Origin: JAJPHC01 sp035255945
GTDB lineage: Bacteria; Acidobacteriota; Thermoanaerobaculia; Gp7-AA8
Length of the DNA stretch: 22,709 nt
NCBI GenBank assembly: GCA_035255945.1
Contig: DATEZA010000088.1
Span: forward strand, 1-22,709
Reading direction: 5' to 3'
Position numbers and translations under genes: made by a program. The notes under the pieces are model-generated. The model was not told the origin of the DNA and ran no database searches. It worked only from the letters and a program-made list of their open reading frames with translations. Positions 1-9,211 of the stretch are shown piece by piece (the first letter of the stretch is position 1; every line of letters begins with the position of its first letter).

Positions 1-187
1 CTCTCTTGCCCCAATTTGGATAGCCCCTCGCTTACCCCCAACCCATTCCGCCCTGCTTCGTACCTCACGACCTAAGTTACTGACCCATCGTTACCCGGAA
101 TCGCTTCAATGGTTGTCTTGGACAGCACTGATTCTGAATTCAATCCCCTCCCCATCGGGCTCATCTTTTGCTTCCTCGCCGCCTCGC

Positions 188-901
188 ATGCGGAGAGTAC
201 TTTTCATCTTCCTCCTCACCCTTCCTCTTTTCGCCCAAGACGCAACCCGGCCCTGGTCCTCGACCTTCGGCGCCGGACTCGCGGTCACCAGCGGCAACAC
301 GAGCACGCGCAATGTGAACGTGGCGGCGACGACGAAATACGATCCGAAGACGCGCCTCCTCTTCAAAGCGGAAGCGCTCTACCTCCTCGGACGCGCGAAC
401 GGCGAGAAGCAGGTCGACAAAGCGACCGCCGACGCGCGCGAGGAGTACACCGTTTCCGATCGCACCTTCGCGTTCGGCGAGGTGTCGTATCTGCGCGATC
501 CGTTCAAAGGCCTCGCCTACTCGATCGCACCGCTGGCCGGCGTCGGCTATCGGATTTTCAAGAGTGACCGGCGCACGCTGTCGGTCGACGGCGCGGCCGG
601 CGCGATCGTCGAGAACGAGCGCGGCATCGGACGCACGACGAGCGGGGCGCTCAAAGCGGGCGAGAACTTCGAGTGGTCGCTGTCGCCGACGAGCAAGCTG
701 ACGGAGAAGATCACCGGCATCTGGAAAACGAAGGATTTCGCGGACGCGCTGTACCACTTCGATGCAGGCATCGCGACCACGATCACCACGCGCGCGGAGC
801 TGAAGATCACCTACAACTACGACTACAAGAACCGCCCGCCGGCGCCCGACATCAAAAAGGGCGACAGTGCGTTCTTCGCAGCCGTACTATTTAAATTCTG
901 A
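188..901 (+). CDS. DUF481 (YdiY-like) outer-membrane beta-barrel protein
   Basis: Probable outer-membrane protein of the DUF481/YdiY family, 237 residues; the family's function is not firmly known. The ATG at 188 is chosen because it gives a clean signal peptide (MRRVLFIFLLTLPLFAQ), whereas the reading frame upstream of it encodes a non-signal-like tail. No strong ribosome binding site is visible. After the signal peptide come alternating hydrophobic/polar strands typical of this family, such as the early SGNTSTRNVNVAATTKY segment and the late ELKITYNYDYKNRPP segment. The protein ends FAAVLFKF; a C-terminal Phe is the usual signal for BAM-dependent barrel insertion. The gene stands alone and converges on pbpC across a spacer that holds a large palindrome. 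The family assignment is by pattern recognition of the sequence. Confidence 0.82.
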   Translation: MRRVLFIFLLTLPLFAQDATRPWSSTFGAGLAVTSGNTSTRNVNVAATTKYDPKTRLLFKAEALYLLGRANGEKQVDKATADAREEYTVSDRTFAFGEVSYLRDPFKGLAYSIAPLAGVGYRIFKSDRRTLSVDGAAGAIVENERGIGRTTSGALKAGENFEWSLSPTSKLTEKITGIWKTKDFADALYHFDAGIATTITTRAELKITYNYDYKNRPPAPDIKKGDSAFFAAVLFKF

Positions 902-942
902 GACGCTTCGCCCTTCTCACACTGCTCGCGCTTCCGTGGAAT

Positions 943-1000
943 GTGGTGTAGGACAAGCTCTCAGCTTGTCCGGACAAGCTGAGAGCTTGTCCTACACCAC
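943..1000. repeat. 58-bp perfect double palindrome between convergent genes
   Basis: Two 29-bp arms (943-971 and 972-1000) are exact reverse complements with no loop. Each arm is itself a hairpin: GGACAAGCT and AGCTTGTCC separated by CTC on the left and by GAG on the right. Four copies of one 9-mer therefore alternate in orientation. It lies between the 3' ends of the DUF481 gene and pbpC, where it could act as a bidirectional transcription barrier. There is no T-run, so it is not a classic intrinsic terminator. It resembles a REP-type extragenic palindrome. Confidence 0.9.
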
Positions 1001-1069
1001 TCCTTTAAGCGACGGCGGATCTGCGCGAGGAGTTCACTCGCGCATCGCAAGCTCCATTGTGAGGGGAAT

Positions 1070-3289
1070 TCACTTCACCACGATCTGCACCGAGTCCCGC
1101 CTCCCCTGCTCATCGATCGCCGTCACGGTGTGCCATCCCGGTTGCAGCGGCCAGTCCGGTGACGCGACTTGCTGTTGGTCGATGTGCCACGTCACTCGCG
1201 TCGACGACGCGCGTAGCTTGAGCGTCTGGTACGGCATGCGGAGCGTCGGATCGATGAGGTACGTCGCGCCGTTCGGCGGCGACAAAATCTGAAGATTTGC
1301 GTGGACGATCTTCGGGGACGAGGGCGCCGGCATGGCCGCCGCACTCCAGGCGCGGTACTCGGGGGGCCAGTCGATGTAGCGGGCGTGATGCCACGAGCAG
1401 AACGGGCGAGGCGCATCGGACGCGACCCATTCGCTCGTCACGTTGGGGCACGACGTCGACGGGCGCAGTCCCGACAACGCGCAGATCGGCTGGCGCACCA
1501 GCCCTTTCGGCACTTCGAGGATCGGCGTGTCGTCGCCGACCGGCAGGCGTCCGCGCGCGCGTTTCGCAGCGGTCAGCATCACCGCGTGGAAGATCGGTCC
1601 GGCGCCGGTGACACCGGTCGAATTGCGCAGCGACGAGCGATCGAAATTGCCGACCCACACGCCGACCGTCACGTCTTTCGTGTAGCCGACCGTCCAGTTA
1701 TCGCGATACGCCTGCGACGTGCCGGTCTTCACCGCGACGGTGAACGGGAAATCGAGATTGCCGCCGCTGCCGAAGACGAATTCGCGCGCGTCGGGATCGC
1801 TGAGGATGTCGGTGATCCAGAACGCCGTCTGCTCGGATACGACGCGTTGCCGGTTGCCGGTTGCCGGTTGCCGGCGCAGCATCGTCGGCTCGAGGTAGAC
1901 GCCGCCGCGCGCGAAGATCGAGTACGCGGCGACGAGCTGTTCGAGCCGCACTTCGGCGTCGCCGAGCGTCAAGCCGACGCCGTAGTAATCGGCGTTCTTT
2001 TTGAAGTCGTTGAAGCCGGCGCGGCGGAGGAAACGCAGCAGTGATGCAGGGCCGAGCTTCGCCGCCATCGCGACGGCAGGCACGTTCTCCGATCCGGCGA
2101 GCGCCGACCGCACGCGCAGCGGCCCGCGATAGCGTCCGTCGTAATTGCGCGGCGTGTAGACGACGCCTTTCTCCGCGGTCGCAAAGTGCGACGGCACATC
2201 GGCGAGCACCGTGGCCGGCGAATCGCCGCGCTCGAATGCCAGCGCGTACGTGAACGGCTTGAGCGCAGATCCGGGCTGACGGAGTGCCGTCACGCCATCG
2301 ATCCCGCCGCCGAAGTCGGTCCCGAAGTAATCGCCCGAGCCTTCCCACGCGAGCCACTCGCCCGTGTGGTTGTCGAGCACCGCGACCGCGACACTGTGCG
2401 CGCCGTGATCGAGCAGATCGCGTTTCTGCGCGGCGATGATGCCTGCCACTTCGCGCTGCAGCGACGCGTCGAGGGTCGTCTCGATGCGCCGCCGTCGCGG
2501 CGCGCGCTCCAGCACGCGCTCCACGAAATGCTGCGCCACCACTCGCCGCTCGCCGCGCTCGAATCGCAACCGCTCGGCTCGCGCCGATGCGAGCTCGCGC
2601 TCCGTGATGTAGCCGAGCGTATGCATCTTCGCCAGCACGAACCGCTGCCGCGACAACGCGCGCTTCTCATCGCGCAGCGGATTGAACGCGCCCGGCCGCT
2701 GCGGCAGCGACGCGAGAAACGCCGATTGCGCTGCCGTCAGATCCTCCGGCGTGCATCCGAAATACAACCGGCTCGCGCGCGCGACGCCGGTCGTCTGATT
2801 GCCGTACGGCGCGAGATTCAGATAGAGCGCGAGGAGCTCGTTCTTCGAATGACGGCGCTCCAATCGAATCGCGACGATCGCTTCATGCGCCTTGTCGATG
2901 ACGCCGCGATCCTTCCGCCCGAGGAGCAACTTCGCCACCTGTTGCGAGATCGTCGAGCCGCCCTCGGCGAGGCGCAGACGCTTTACGTCGTGCCACGCAG
3001 CGCGCAGCACCGCACGACCATCCACTCCGTGATGCGAGAAGAAGCGCTTGTCCTCCGCCGCGATCGTCGCCTGCACCACGAGCGGCGGAAGCGCATTCGG
3101 CTGCATCGACTCCGTACGATCGCCCCGCAGCGAGAGCGGCTCGAACAACACGACCCCATTGCGATCGACCACGGTCGGCGTGTCGGAATGCGTGATGTCG
3201 GGAACCGATCCGAGGTAAATCCACCCCGCAATAACCGAACAACCCAACAACCCAACAACCCACGCACCCACGCGCCTACGCACCCTCAT
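1070..3289 (-). CDS. pbpC: Penicillin-binding protein 1C (bifunctional transglycosylase/transpeptidase)
   Basis: Class A penicillin-binding protein, 739 residues, that polymerises and crosslinks peptidoglycan in the periplasm while anchored by an N-terminal membrane segment (about residues 8-26). The glycosyltransferase-51 domain shows AAEDKRFFSHHGVD (catalytic Glu79) and GGSTISQQVAK (110-120). The transpeptidase domain has the nucleophile motif SALK (341-344), SEN (400-402) and KTGTS (521-525). The last ~90 residues fit the BiPBP_C domain that separates PbpC from other class A proteins. The ATG overlaps the TGA of the upstream alpha-2-macroglobulin gene (ATGA), so the two are translationally coupled, as in the yfhM-pbpC arrangement known from enterobacteria. 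Oddities: the first ~20 codons are built from 8-bp tandem repeats, and residues about 472-482 (RRQPATGNRQR) are encoded by four 7-bp repeats inside the transpeptidase domain. Confidence 0.95.
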   Translation of the reverse strand: MRVRRRVGAWVVGLLGCSVIAGWIYLGSVPDITHSDTPTVVDRNGVVLFEPLSLRGDRTESMQPNALPPLVVQATIAAEDKRFFSHHGVDGRAVLRAAWHDVKRLRLAEGGSTISQQVAKLLLGRKDRGVIDKAHEAIVAIRLERRHSKNELLALYLNLAPYGNQTTGVARASRLYFGCTPEDLTAAQSAFLASLPQRPGAFNPLRDEKRALSRQRFVLAKMHTLGYITERELASARAERLRFERGERRVVAQHFVERVLERAPRRRRIETTLDASLQREVAGIIAAQKRDLLDHGAHSVAVAVLDNHTGEWLAWEGSGDYFGTDFGGGIDGVTALRQPGSALKPFTYALAFERGDSPATVLADVPSHFATAEKGVVYTPRNYDGRYRGPLRVRSALAGSENVPAVAMAAKLGPASLLRFLRRAGFNDFKKNADYYGVGLTLGDAEVRLEQLVAAYSIFARGGVYLEPTMLRRQPATGNRQRVVSEQTAFWITDILSDPDAREFVFGSGGNLDFPFTVAVKTGTSQAYRDNWTVGYTKDVTVGVWVGNFDRSSLRNSTGVTGAGPIFHAVMLTAAKRARGRLPVGDDTPILEVPKGLVRQPICALSGLRPSTSCPNVTSEWVASDAPRPFCSWHHARYIDWPPEYRAWSAAAMPAPSSPKIVHANLQILSPPNGATYLIDPTLRMPYQTLKLRASSTRVTWHIDQQQVASPDWPLQPGWHTVTAIDEQGRRDSVQIVVK
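1846..1873. repeat. Four tandem copies of heptamer GTTGCCG inside pbpC
   Basis: Four exact GTTGCCG units plus one further G lie in the transpeptidase part of pbpC, between the VAAYSIFARGG and SEQTAFWITD segments, encoding RQPATGNRQR on the minus strand. Seven is not a multiple of three, so gain or loss of one unit would shift the frame; a net change of three units would keep it. The segment sits in a surface-loop-like stretch between conserved motifs, which may be why it is tolerated. Confidence 0.9.
3230..3285. repeat. Seven 8-bp tandem units forming the start of pbpC
   Basis: Read on the minus strand straight after the ATGA overlap there are seven octamers: GGGTGCGT, AGGCGCGT, GGGTGCGT, then GGGTTGTT three times, then the degenerate CGGTTATT. 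They encode residues 2 to about 20 of PbpC, which are the basic cytoplasmic tail and the first part of the membrane anchor. The GGGTTGTT unit differs by one base from the GGGTTGCT unit found around the MFS transporter start. Confidence 0.85.
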
Positions 3290-6200
3290 TTCACTACCTC
3301 AACCACCGCCGTCGCCGTCCTCCCGAACACCTCCGGCTCATACATCTCCTCGACGTGCGTCGGCGATGTAATGAACGTCCCTGCCGTCGTCGCCCGCAGC
3401 ATGTACACGAACTCGTGATTCCCCTCGGACAACCGCGTCGCAAACAGATTCACGCGATCGTCATGGCGCTCGACGTGATCGAATCCGCCGTGCTCCCACC
3501 ACGACATCCACCCGCCCTGCCGCTCGTTCTTCTGCTGCTGCTCGGCCAGATCCGTCGCCGTCGTGGCGAACCACGATTCGATCGGCTCCGTGCCCGCGGG
3601 AATCGGATCGGTCACGGCGACGAAGCGGCGCTCCTTCGTGTTGCGCAGGTGCAGCGTCACCTTGATCATCTGCCCCGCCTTGAACGTCGTCACCGGCTTC
3701 GTCCCGTTTTCCGTCGTGTACGTGCGCTCCACCGCGAAGCCCTGGTTCAGCGGGTCCTTCAGGATCTCCGTCGATGCGTAGCGCAGACGCATCATGTAGA
3801 ACAACGTGCCGCTCGCGCCCTGACGATCGAACGCTACCGGCAGTTGCGTACCGGCCGGCGCTTTCGCCTGCAGCTGCGGCATCGTCCAGTCGTGCGACTT
3901 TGCCTCGGTCGTGCGTCCTTTGAACGCATCCTTCGACATCACTTCCGTGCCGACCGTGACCACACCCGTGAAGTCCGGCACCTCCGATTCGTACTTGCGG
4001 TAGTAATCGACCAGCGCCTCCATCGCCCACGCGTTCTCCTGCGTGTTGCCCCAGCGTCCTTTCCGCCGCGCCGCCATCAGCCAGCGCACCATCTGCTTCG
4101 ACATCTGCTCGTCCTGACCCTGACGCACCAGCGTGTCGAGCGCGATCGCGGTCGAGCGCACGTTCGAGTTCCAGAAATAGAGCAGGTACGGATCGTTCAG
4201 CTCCTCGACGTGCGCGCTCCCTCCCTCCGGCAGGATGGCGTTCATCATCCGCCGATGGATTTCATCGAGTCGCGGACCGCCTTCCTTCTTTGCGATCAAC
4301 GCGTCGGCGAGATACGACAGACCGAACACCGGCATGCGATCGGCGTACGTCATGAGGCGCGTGATGTGGCTGTCCTCGTTGCGGCCGCCTTCCGTCAGCA
4401 CCTTCACCGCGAACGCCTGCCACGCCGTGTACGACGGGTACCAGCCTTCATTCGCCGGACGTTGTTCCTGCAGTGACTTGTCGAGATACGAGTACGCGCG
4501 ATCGACCATCGGCGCGTTCACGTTGTAGTTCAGTTTCTGCGCGCGCTGGAAGACATGCAGCAGATAGCTCGTCAGGTACGGTGACTCGCTCCACGAGCAC
4601 TCGCCCGCCCAGTACGCGAAGCCGCCGTCCATGCACTGGTACTTCTCCAGCTCGACGAGCGTCGACTGCGCGATCTTGTGCGCGTTCGCCGCATCGATGC
4701 CCGGCACTTTGAACGCATCGCCGAGGTCGGACGCGAGCATCAGACCGAACGCCGCCGAGCCGCGCTGCTCCGCGCAGCCGTACGGATACGTGATGAGGTA
4801 CTCCGCGCCTTCGCTGAGGCCGACCATCTGCGTCGACGCCAGCTCGACATGCAGTCCGCCGAAGCCCGGCACCACTGCGCCCGGAATCTCCAGCACTTCC
4901 TTCGCCGGCTGTCCCTTCGACTCGCCGTACGCCGCGACCGTCTCCGGCGATGCGATGTAGCGCACCGGCACGACATCTTCGAACGCGTCCTTCTCGCCGT
5001 TCAGCTCCACCGTCATTTGCAGGCGCGCATCGCCGACCGCTTTCGCGTTCGCATCGAAACGCACTTCGACCGTTCCGCCCGCAGGCACATCGATGACCTG
5101 CTTCGAGTCGCCCACGATTTCGACAGCAGGATCGAGCGACTTGATGGTGACCGTCGCCTTCCCCGCCTGCTTCAACTGCGAGTGAATGACCGAACCGAAG
5201 AACGCCTTGTCGCCGACCGCGAGGAAGCGCGGGAAGGCCTGCGTCAACAGCACCGGCTTGCTGACCCGGATCTCGTTCTGTCCCCAGCCGAAGCGCGACG
5301 TTTTGTCCGCCGCGACGGCCATGATGCGATACGTCGTCAGCGACTCCGGCAGCGTGACCTCGGTATGCGCATGTCCTTTCGCATCGGTGGTGATCGAGCC
5401 GAGCCAGAACGCGAGCACGCGGAAGTCCTTGCGGATCATGCCCGGTCCGCTGTCGCGGCCACCGCCGCCACCGTCCGCCGCACCCTTCGGCGTCAGCGCG
5501 CGGCGCGCGATGATCATCTGCCGCGAGTCTTCGTTGAGGACCTGCAGCGCTTTCCTGAGGTAGATCGATTGGAGGACGTCGGGCGTCTTGTAATCGGTCA
5601 GCGACAGCACGCCGTAATCGACCGCCCACAGCGTGACCTCGGAGCGCGTGCCCGCGCCCTTCGCGTCCTTTACCGCGACATCGATCTTTGCCTTCGTCGC
5701 CGGCCGGTACTCGTCCCGATTCGCTTTGACATCGACGCTGAGCCGCTTCGATTCGTCGATGACCTGCAGCTCCGTGTATCCGAGGCGGAACGCCGGCTTG
5801 CCCGGATCGGATGAATCATCCGGCGTCGCGTCTTTCGTGCGTCCCTTCACCAGCAGCACCGACACGAACACGTTCGGGATGTCGCCCTCGGTGACCGGAA
5901 CGGTGACCGTCTGCTGCGTCGAGTTGATCTCGAACTGCCGCGACGTGCGCACGCCTTCGCGCTCCGTCGTGATCAGTGCGGTCGCGTGCTCCCACGGCGA
6001 CTTGATCATGATGCGCGCCGTGTCGCCCGGCTTGTAGGTCGTCTTCTCCGGCACGAGATCGATGCGGTTGTGGTCGTAGCGTTCCCACGCCGTGTAGCCG
6101 CCGCCGGTTGCGTAGAACCACTGCAGCGTCGTCGTTTTGTGTCCCGCTTCATCGCTCGCGGTGGCGGTAATGCGATATTCGCCGCCTTCGCCGAGGGGGA

Positions 6201-9114
6201 TGTGCAGCGGCACCGGCTTATCTTGCGTGGTCACCGTGAAGTGGCCGCCCGGCACTTCCTTCTTTTCGCTTTCCCACGTGTAGAAGCCGTGGCCCTCGGC
6301 GTGACGCGTGCTCGTCCACTGAATGCGCAGCAGATTGACTTCGACCTTCACGCCCGCGACCGCGTTGCCGTCGAGTCCCGCCGCGAGAATCTCCGTGTCG
6401 AAGCCTTTGTCCGCATCGGCGAAGTACGGCAAGCGCGAGAGTCCGATGTACCACGGCGCAGGATCGACGCGGAACGACGCGCGATTGGCGATCTTCTGCC
6501 GCGACACGTCGGTCACTTCGCCTTCGAACGTGTACGTGTACGGCCAGCCCGCCGCGAGCTCCGTCGGCAGCGATTTCTTCAGCTCACCTTTCGAGTCGAG
6601 CTTCTCTTCCTTCGAATCGATCTCGATCTTGTCGCCGTGGCAGCCTTCGCTCGAGGTGTAGTCGCAGCCGAGGAACATCCAGACCGCGTCGGTCCAGTGC
6701 TCGCTGATTTTGTCGGGGACATCGAACAGACGGCGCTTCGTGTACTTCGTGCGGATGTCGCGCTTCGCCATCGGCGCGCCGAAGAGATACCGGCCGGTGA
6801 TCCTGCCGTCGAGGTTCGTGCCGGCGATCGAGCTCTTGCCGGTCAGCGTCGCGTCGACGCGGAAATCGGGACGGCGATACGCGGCGACGAGGAAGTCGCC
6901 ATCGATCACGAGCCGCTGCTCGTTGACCTTTGCCTGGATCGAGTACGTTCCGAGCGGGCCGTCCGCGGGGACATGCCACACCCATTCCGCGCTCGACCAC
7001 TCATTCAATGTGAGCGTTCGCTTGTCGACCTCTTTCTCGTGACTGTCGTGCACGAGGATGTCGAGCTTCGTGCCCGCCGGCAGCAGCGCCATGCCGCGCG
7101 GTGTGTCGCTGCGCAGCACGGCTTTGAAGTGCACTTCCTCGCCGAGCTTGTAGACGCCGCGATCGGTGAAGACGGTGCCGCGCAGGAGGCCGGTCCGTTC
7201 GCCGAGGTCGAAGTTCAGATCGAACTCCCACGGCAGGATGCCTTCGTTCCAGTTGCTCGCGACGTACGCCACGTCGCCGTCTTTCTCCGCGGTCACGATG
7301 AACTTCAGCTCGGAGCTCGCGGACCACTGGTCTTCATCGCGCTCCCACTCGTTCTTGTTCGGATCGGGCGGCGGAATCTTTTCCGGCAGACGGAGATGTG
7401 TGTTCGGCGCGATGGCGATGCCGTGCGCGTCGGTCTTCCCGGTCCAGAAGATGCGGTTGTCGAGCGGACGGATGGTGACCGTCGCGCCTTCGACCGGCTT
7501 GCCGTCGTCGAGCGACGTCACAAGCACGAGCGTGTTCAGCGGCGAGTCCTTCACGCTGATGCCGAGGTTCGTGACCTGCACGAGTGTGGCGCGGCGCTTC
7601 GGCTCGCCGTCCCACGTTCTCGACTTCGGAATCGGCTCGCCCGATTCGACCGCGGCCCATACCAGGCCCCGGCCGTTGTTCAGAACCGGACCGATGTTCG
7701 CGCCGTACGACTGGATCTTGTCCGGCGCCGGCGCGAGCGTGCGCAATTTCGGCGACACCGGCGGCGCCTCGGTGAAGCTGTCTTTCTGCAGCCGAAGGAT
7801 CGTCGGCATCGCGTCGTCGGCCTTCACCGGCGCGGTCCACTGCGTGATCGTCTTGAAGTTGCGCGCGTAGAACGGCAGCACGGCGCCGCCGCTCGCTTCC
7901 CACACGCCGTGTCCGCCGCCGAAGCTGGTGAACGCCGACTTGTGCCAGTAATCGACGATGCCGAGCCAGGTGTAGCCGAGGGTTTGCCCGTCGATCGCTT
8001 CGAGCGTCGGATCGATTTTGATCGCGTACATGTGCGCCGGCTGAATCGTGTAGCCGAGATCGTCGAGCGAGTAGCTCGCCGTCTCGTCGTACGTGTCGCC
8101 GTTCACATCGCCCGGCTTCACGTTCACTTCCTTCGCCGGATCGGTGATGTCGGTGACGTGAATCGCCTTCTGCAATTTCTCGAGCTTTACGCCCTCTTTC
8201 GCGCGGAGCTCGATCCAGGTGCGCTCTTCCGGATTGCACTCCGCCGTGCAGCTGACCCTCGTGACGAAGAACGCCGGCTCGAGCTCGATCGTCATCGCCT
8301 GCTCGGTGCCGGTGCTGACGTTCGAGGGAGACTTCGCGAGCTGCGCGTCGAGATAGACCTGCAGGTTCGTGTCGGGCTGGATGCCGGGCTTCGTCTCCAG
8401 CACGACGAGCTCCGGTGCGGGCAGCCACGTCTTCTTGTCCCAGTTGTCCGCCAGGAACGACAGGATCGGCGCGCCGTTCGAAGCTGCCGCCGCCTTCGAT
8501 TTTTCGATCTTCGCGTTGAACGCGGCGACCGCTTTCGGATCGGCTTTCTGCAGCCGCGGGATCGCCTCCTGCTGCAGCACCGGAAGCGTGATGTCGTGTG
8601 TTTGCGTGCGCAGTTGCAGGTGCTGCGTGATGACGTTGCGATCGACCGGCTGGTTGAACCACATCGCGATGAGGACGGGGCTCAGCGGGTCGTCACTCTT
8701 GCGATACCACTGCGTCCGGAGCAGCTTGATGGTCGGCGTGATGAAGGAGAAATTCTCCGGCTTGGCGAGCGTGTGACCGGCGACGGACTTCGCATTCGCA
8801 TCGATCGTTACGTCGTACTTCGTCGCATACGGCAGCGGCGTTTTCGGATCGGGCGTGAAGATCAAGGTGGTGGTGCCGGACCAGCGGAACGTGCCGCTGA
8901 TCGCGGGCGAGACGTGGAACCAGGGAGGCGTGACGTCTTTCGGGATCTTGCCGACGACCACCATCGGCTCCGAAAACACGACGCGGATCTCGTTCGCCTC
9001 GGCCATGTTGGCGATCTCGCCGATCGGACCGGCTTTGATGATGGTCAGCGTCTGCGGCGCCTGTGTCGCCGCGCAGGCAAAGAACAACGCAAGAACAGCA
9101 ATCACACGTCTCAT
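3286..9114 (-). CDS. Bacterial alpha-2-macroglobulin, thioester type (YfhM-like)
   Basis: Periplasmic protease-trapping protein, 1942 residues, clearly longer than the ~1650 residues of E. coli YfhM. The ATG at 9114 gives a signal peptide (MRRVIAVLALFFACAATQ); the frame stays open upstream to 9324, but that part is not signal-like and runs across the divergent epimerase start. Cys14 could be a lipidation site, but FFAC is a poor lipobox. Visible parts in order: an Ig-like N-terminal domain (about 18-120), an MG2-type segment (FTDRGVYKLGEEVHFK, about 645), a Gly-rich bait-like stretch (ADGGGGGRDSG, about 1210), the central A2M domain (DFRVLAFWLGS onward), the thioester motif PYGCAEQ with Cys1447 and Gln1450, an alpha-helical thioester domain, and a C-terminal MG10 domain (GGFDHVERHDDRVNLFAT). 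A protease cutting the bait would expose the thioester and be trapped. It is coupled to pbpC. Confidence 0.95.
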   Translation of the reverse strand: MRRVIAVLALFFACAATQAPQTLTIIKAGPIGEIANMAEANEIRVVFSEPMVVVGKIPKDVTPPWFHVSPAISGTFRWSGTTTLIFTPDPKTPLPYATKYDVTIDANAKSVAGHTLAKPENFSFITPTIKLLRTQWYRKSDDPLSPVLIAMWFNQPVDRNVITQHLQLRTQTHDITLPVLQQEAIPRLQKADPKAVAAFNAKIEKSKAAAASNGAPILSFLADNWDKKTWLPAPELVVLETKPGIQPDTNLQVYLDAQLAKSPSNVSTGTEQAMTIELEPAFFVTRVSCTAECNPEERTWIELRAKEGVKLEKLQKAIHVTDITDPAKEVNVKPGDVNGDTYDETASYSLDDLGYTIQPAHMYAIKIDPTLEAIDGQTLGYTWLGIVDYWHKSAFTSFGGGHGVWEASGGAVLPFYARNFKTITQWTAPVKADDAMPTILRLQKDSFTEAPPVSPKLRTLAPAPDKIQSYGANIGPVLNNGRGLVWAAVESGEPIPKSRTWDGEPKRRATLVQVTNLGISVKDSPLNTLVLVTSLDDGKPVEGATVTIRPLDNRIFWTGKTDAHGIAIAPNTHLRLPEKIPPPDPNKNEWERDEDQWSASSELKFIVTAEKDGDVAYVASNWNEGILPWEFDLNFDLGERTGLLRGTVFTDRGVYKLGEEVHFKAVLRSDTPRGMALLPAGTKLDILVHDSHEKEVDKRTLTLNEWSSAEWVWHVPADGPLGTYSIQAKVNEQRLVIDGDFLVAAYRRPDFRVDATLTGKSSIAGTNLDGRITGRYLFGAPMAKRDIRTKYTKRRLFDVPDKISEHWTDAVWMFLGCDYTSSEGCHGDKIEIDSKEEKLDSKGELKKSLPTELAAGWPYTYTFEGEVTDVSRQKIANRASFRVDPAPWYIGLSRLPYFADADKGFDTEILAAGLDGNAVAGVKVEVNLLRIQWTSTRHAEGHGFYTWESEKKEVPGGHFTVTTQDKPVPLHIPLGEGGEYRITATASDEAGHKTTTLQWFYATGGGYTAWERYDHNRIDLVPEKTTYKPGDTARIMIKSPWEHATALITTEREGVRTSRQFEINSTQQTVTVPVTEGDIPNVFVSVLLVKGRTKDATPDDSSDPGKPAFRLGYTELQVIDESKRLSVDVKANRDEYRPATKAKIDVAVKDAKGAGTRSEVTLWAVDYGVLSLTDYKTPDVLQSIYLRKALQVLNEDSRQMIIARRALTPKGAADGGGGGRDSGPGMIRKDFRVLAFWLGSITTDAKGHAHTEVTLPESLTTYRIMAVAADKTSRFGWGQNEIRVSKPVLLTQAFPRFLAVGDKAFFGSVIHSQLKQAGKATVTIKSLDPAVEIVGDSKQVIDVPAGGTVEVRFDANAKAVGDARLQMTVELNGEKDAFEDVVPVRYIASPETVAAYGESKGQPAKEVLEIPGAVVPGFGGLHVELASTQMVGLSEGAEYLITYPYGCAEQRGSAAFGLMLASDLGDAFKVPGIDAANAHKIAQSTLVELEKYQCMDGGFAYWAGECSWSESPYLTSYLLHVFQRAQKLNYNVNAPMVDRAYSYLDKSLQEQRPANEGWYPSYTAWQAFAVKVLTEGGRNEDSHITRLMTYADRMPVFGLSYLADALIAKKEGGPRLDEIHRRMMNAILPEGGSAHVEELNDPYLLYFWNSNVRSTAIALDTLVRQGQDEQMSKQMVRWLMAARRKGRWGNTQENAWAMEALVDYYRKYESEVPDFTGVVTVGTEVMSKDAFKGRTTEAKSHDWTMPQLQAKAPAGTQLPVAFDRQGASGTLFYMMRLRYASTEILKDPLNQGFAVERTYTTENGTKPVTTFKAGQMIKVTLHLRNTKERRFVAVTDPIPAGTEPIESWFATTATDLAEQQQKNERQGGWMSWWEHGGFDHVERHDDRVNLFATRLSEGNHEFVYMLRATTAGTFITSPTHVEEMYEPEVFGRTATAVVEVVK

Positions 9115-9211
9115 GCCGCGCAGTTTATGGCCGCGTAGTGACGCTTTCTGTGATGCAGCACAGCAAAAGTGGGGCAAAGATCGTGGCAGAAATGTGGCTA
9201 CACTCCCAGCC

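Noticed and set aside
1..187. Promoter or small gene upstream of the DUF481 gene
   Set aside because: Short frames there have no family features, and no convincing -35/-10 pair or ribosome binding site could be identified.
5986..9138. A 1050-codon plus-strand open frame antisense to the alpha-2-macroglobulin gene
   Set aside because: Its translation is dominated by Arg, Val, Asp and His with no recognisable domain, as expected for the antisense frame of a high-GC gene; the minus-strand protein is clearly real.
9185..9204. TGGCAG-AAATG-TGGCT as a possible sigma-54 promoter for the epimerase gene
   Set aside because: The GG/GC spacing is right, but the -12 element is poor and transcription would start almost at the start codon; too weak to claim.
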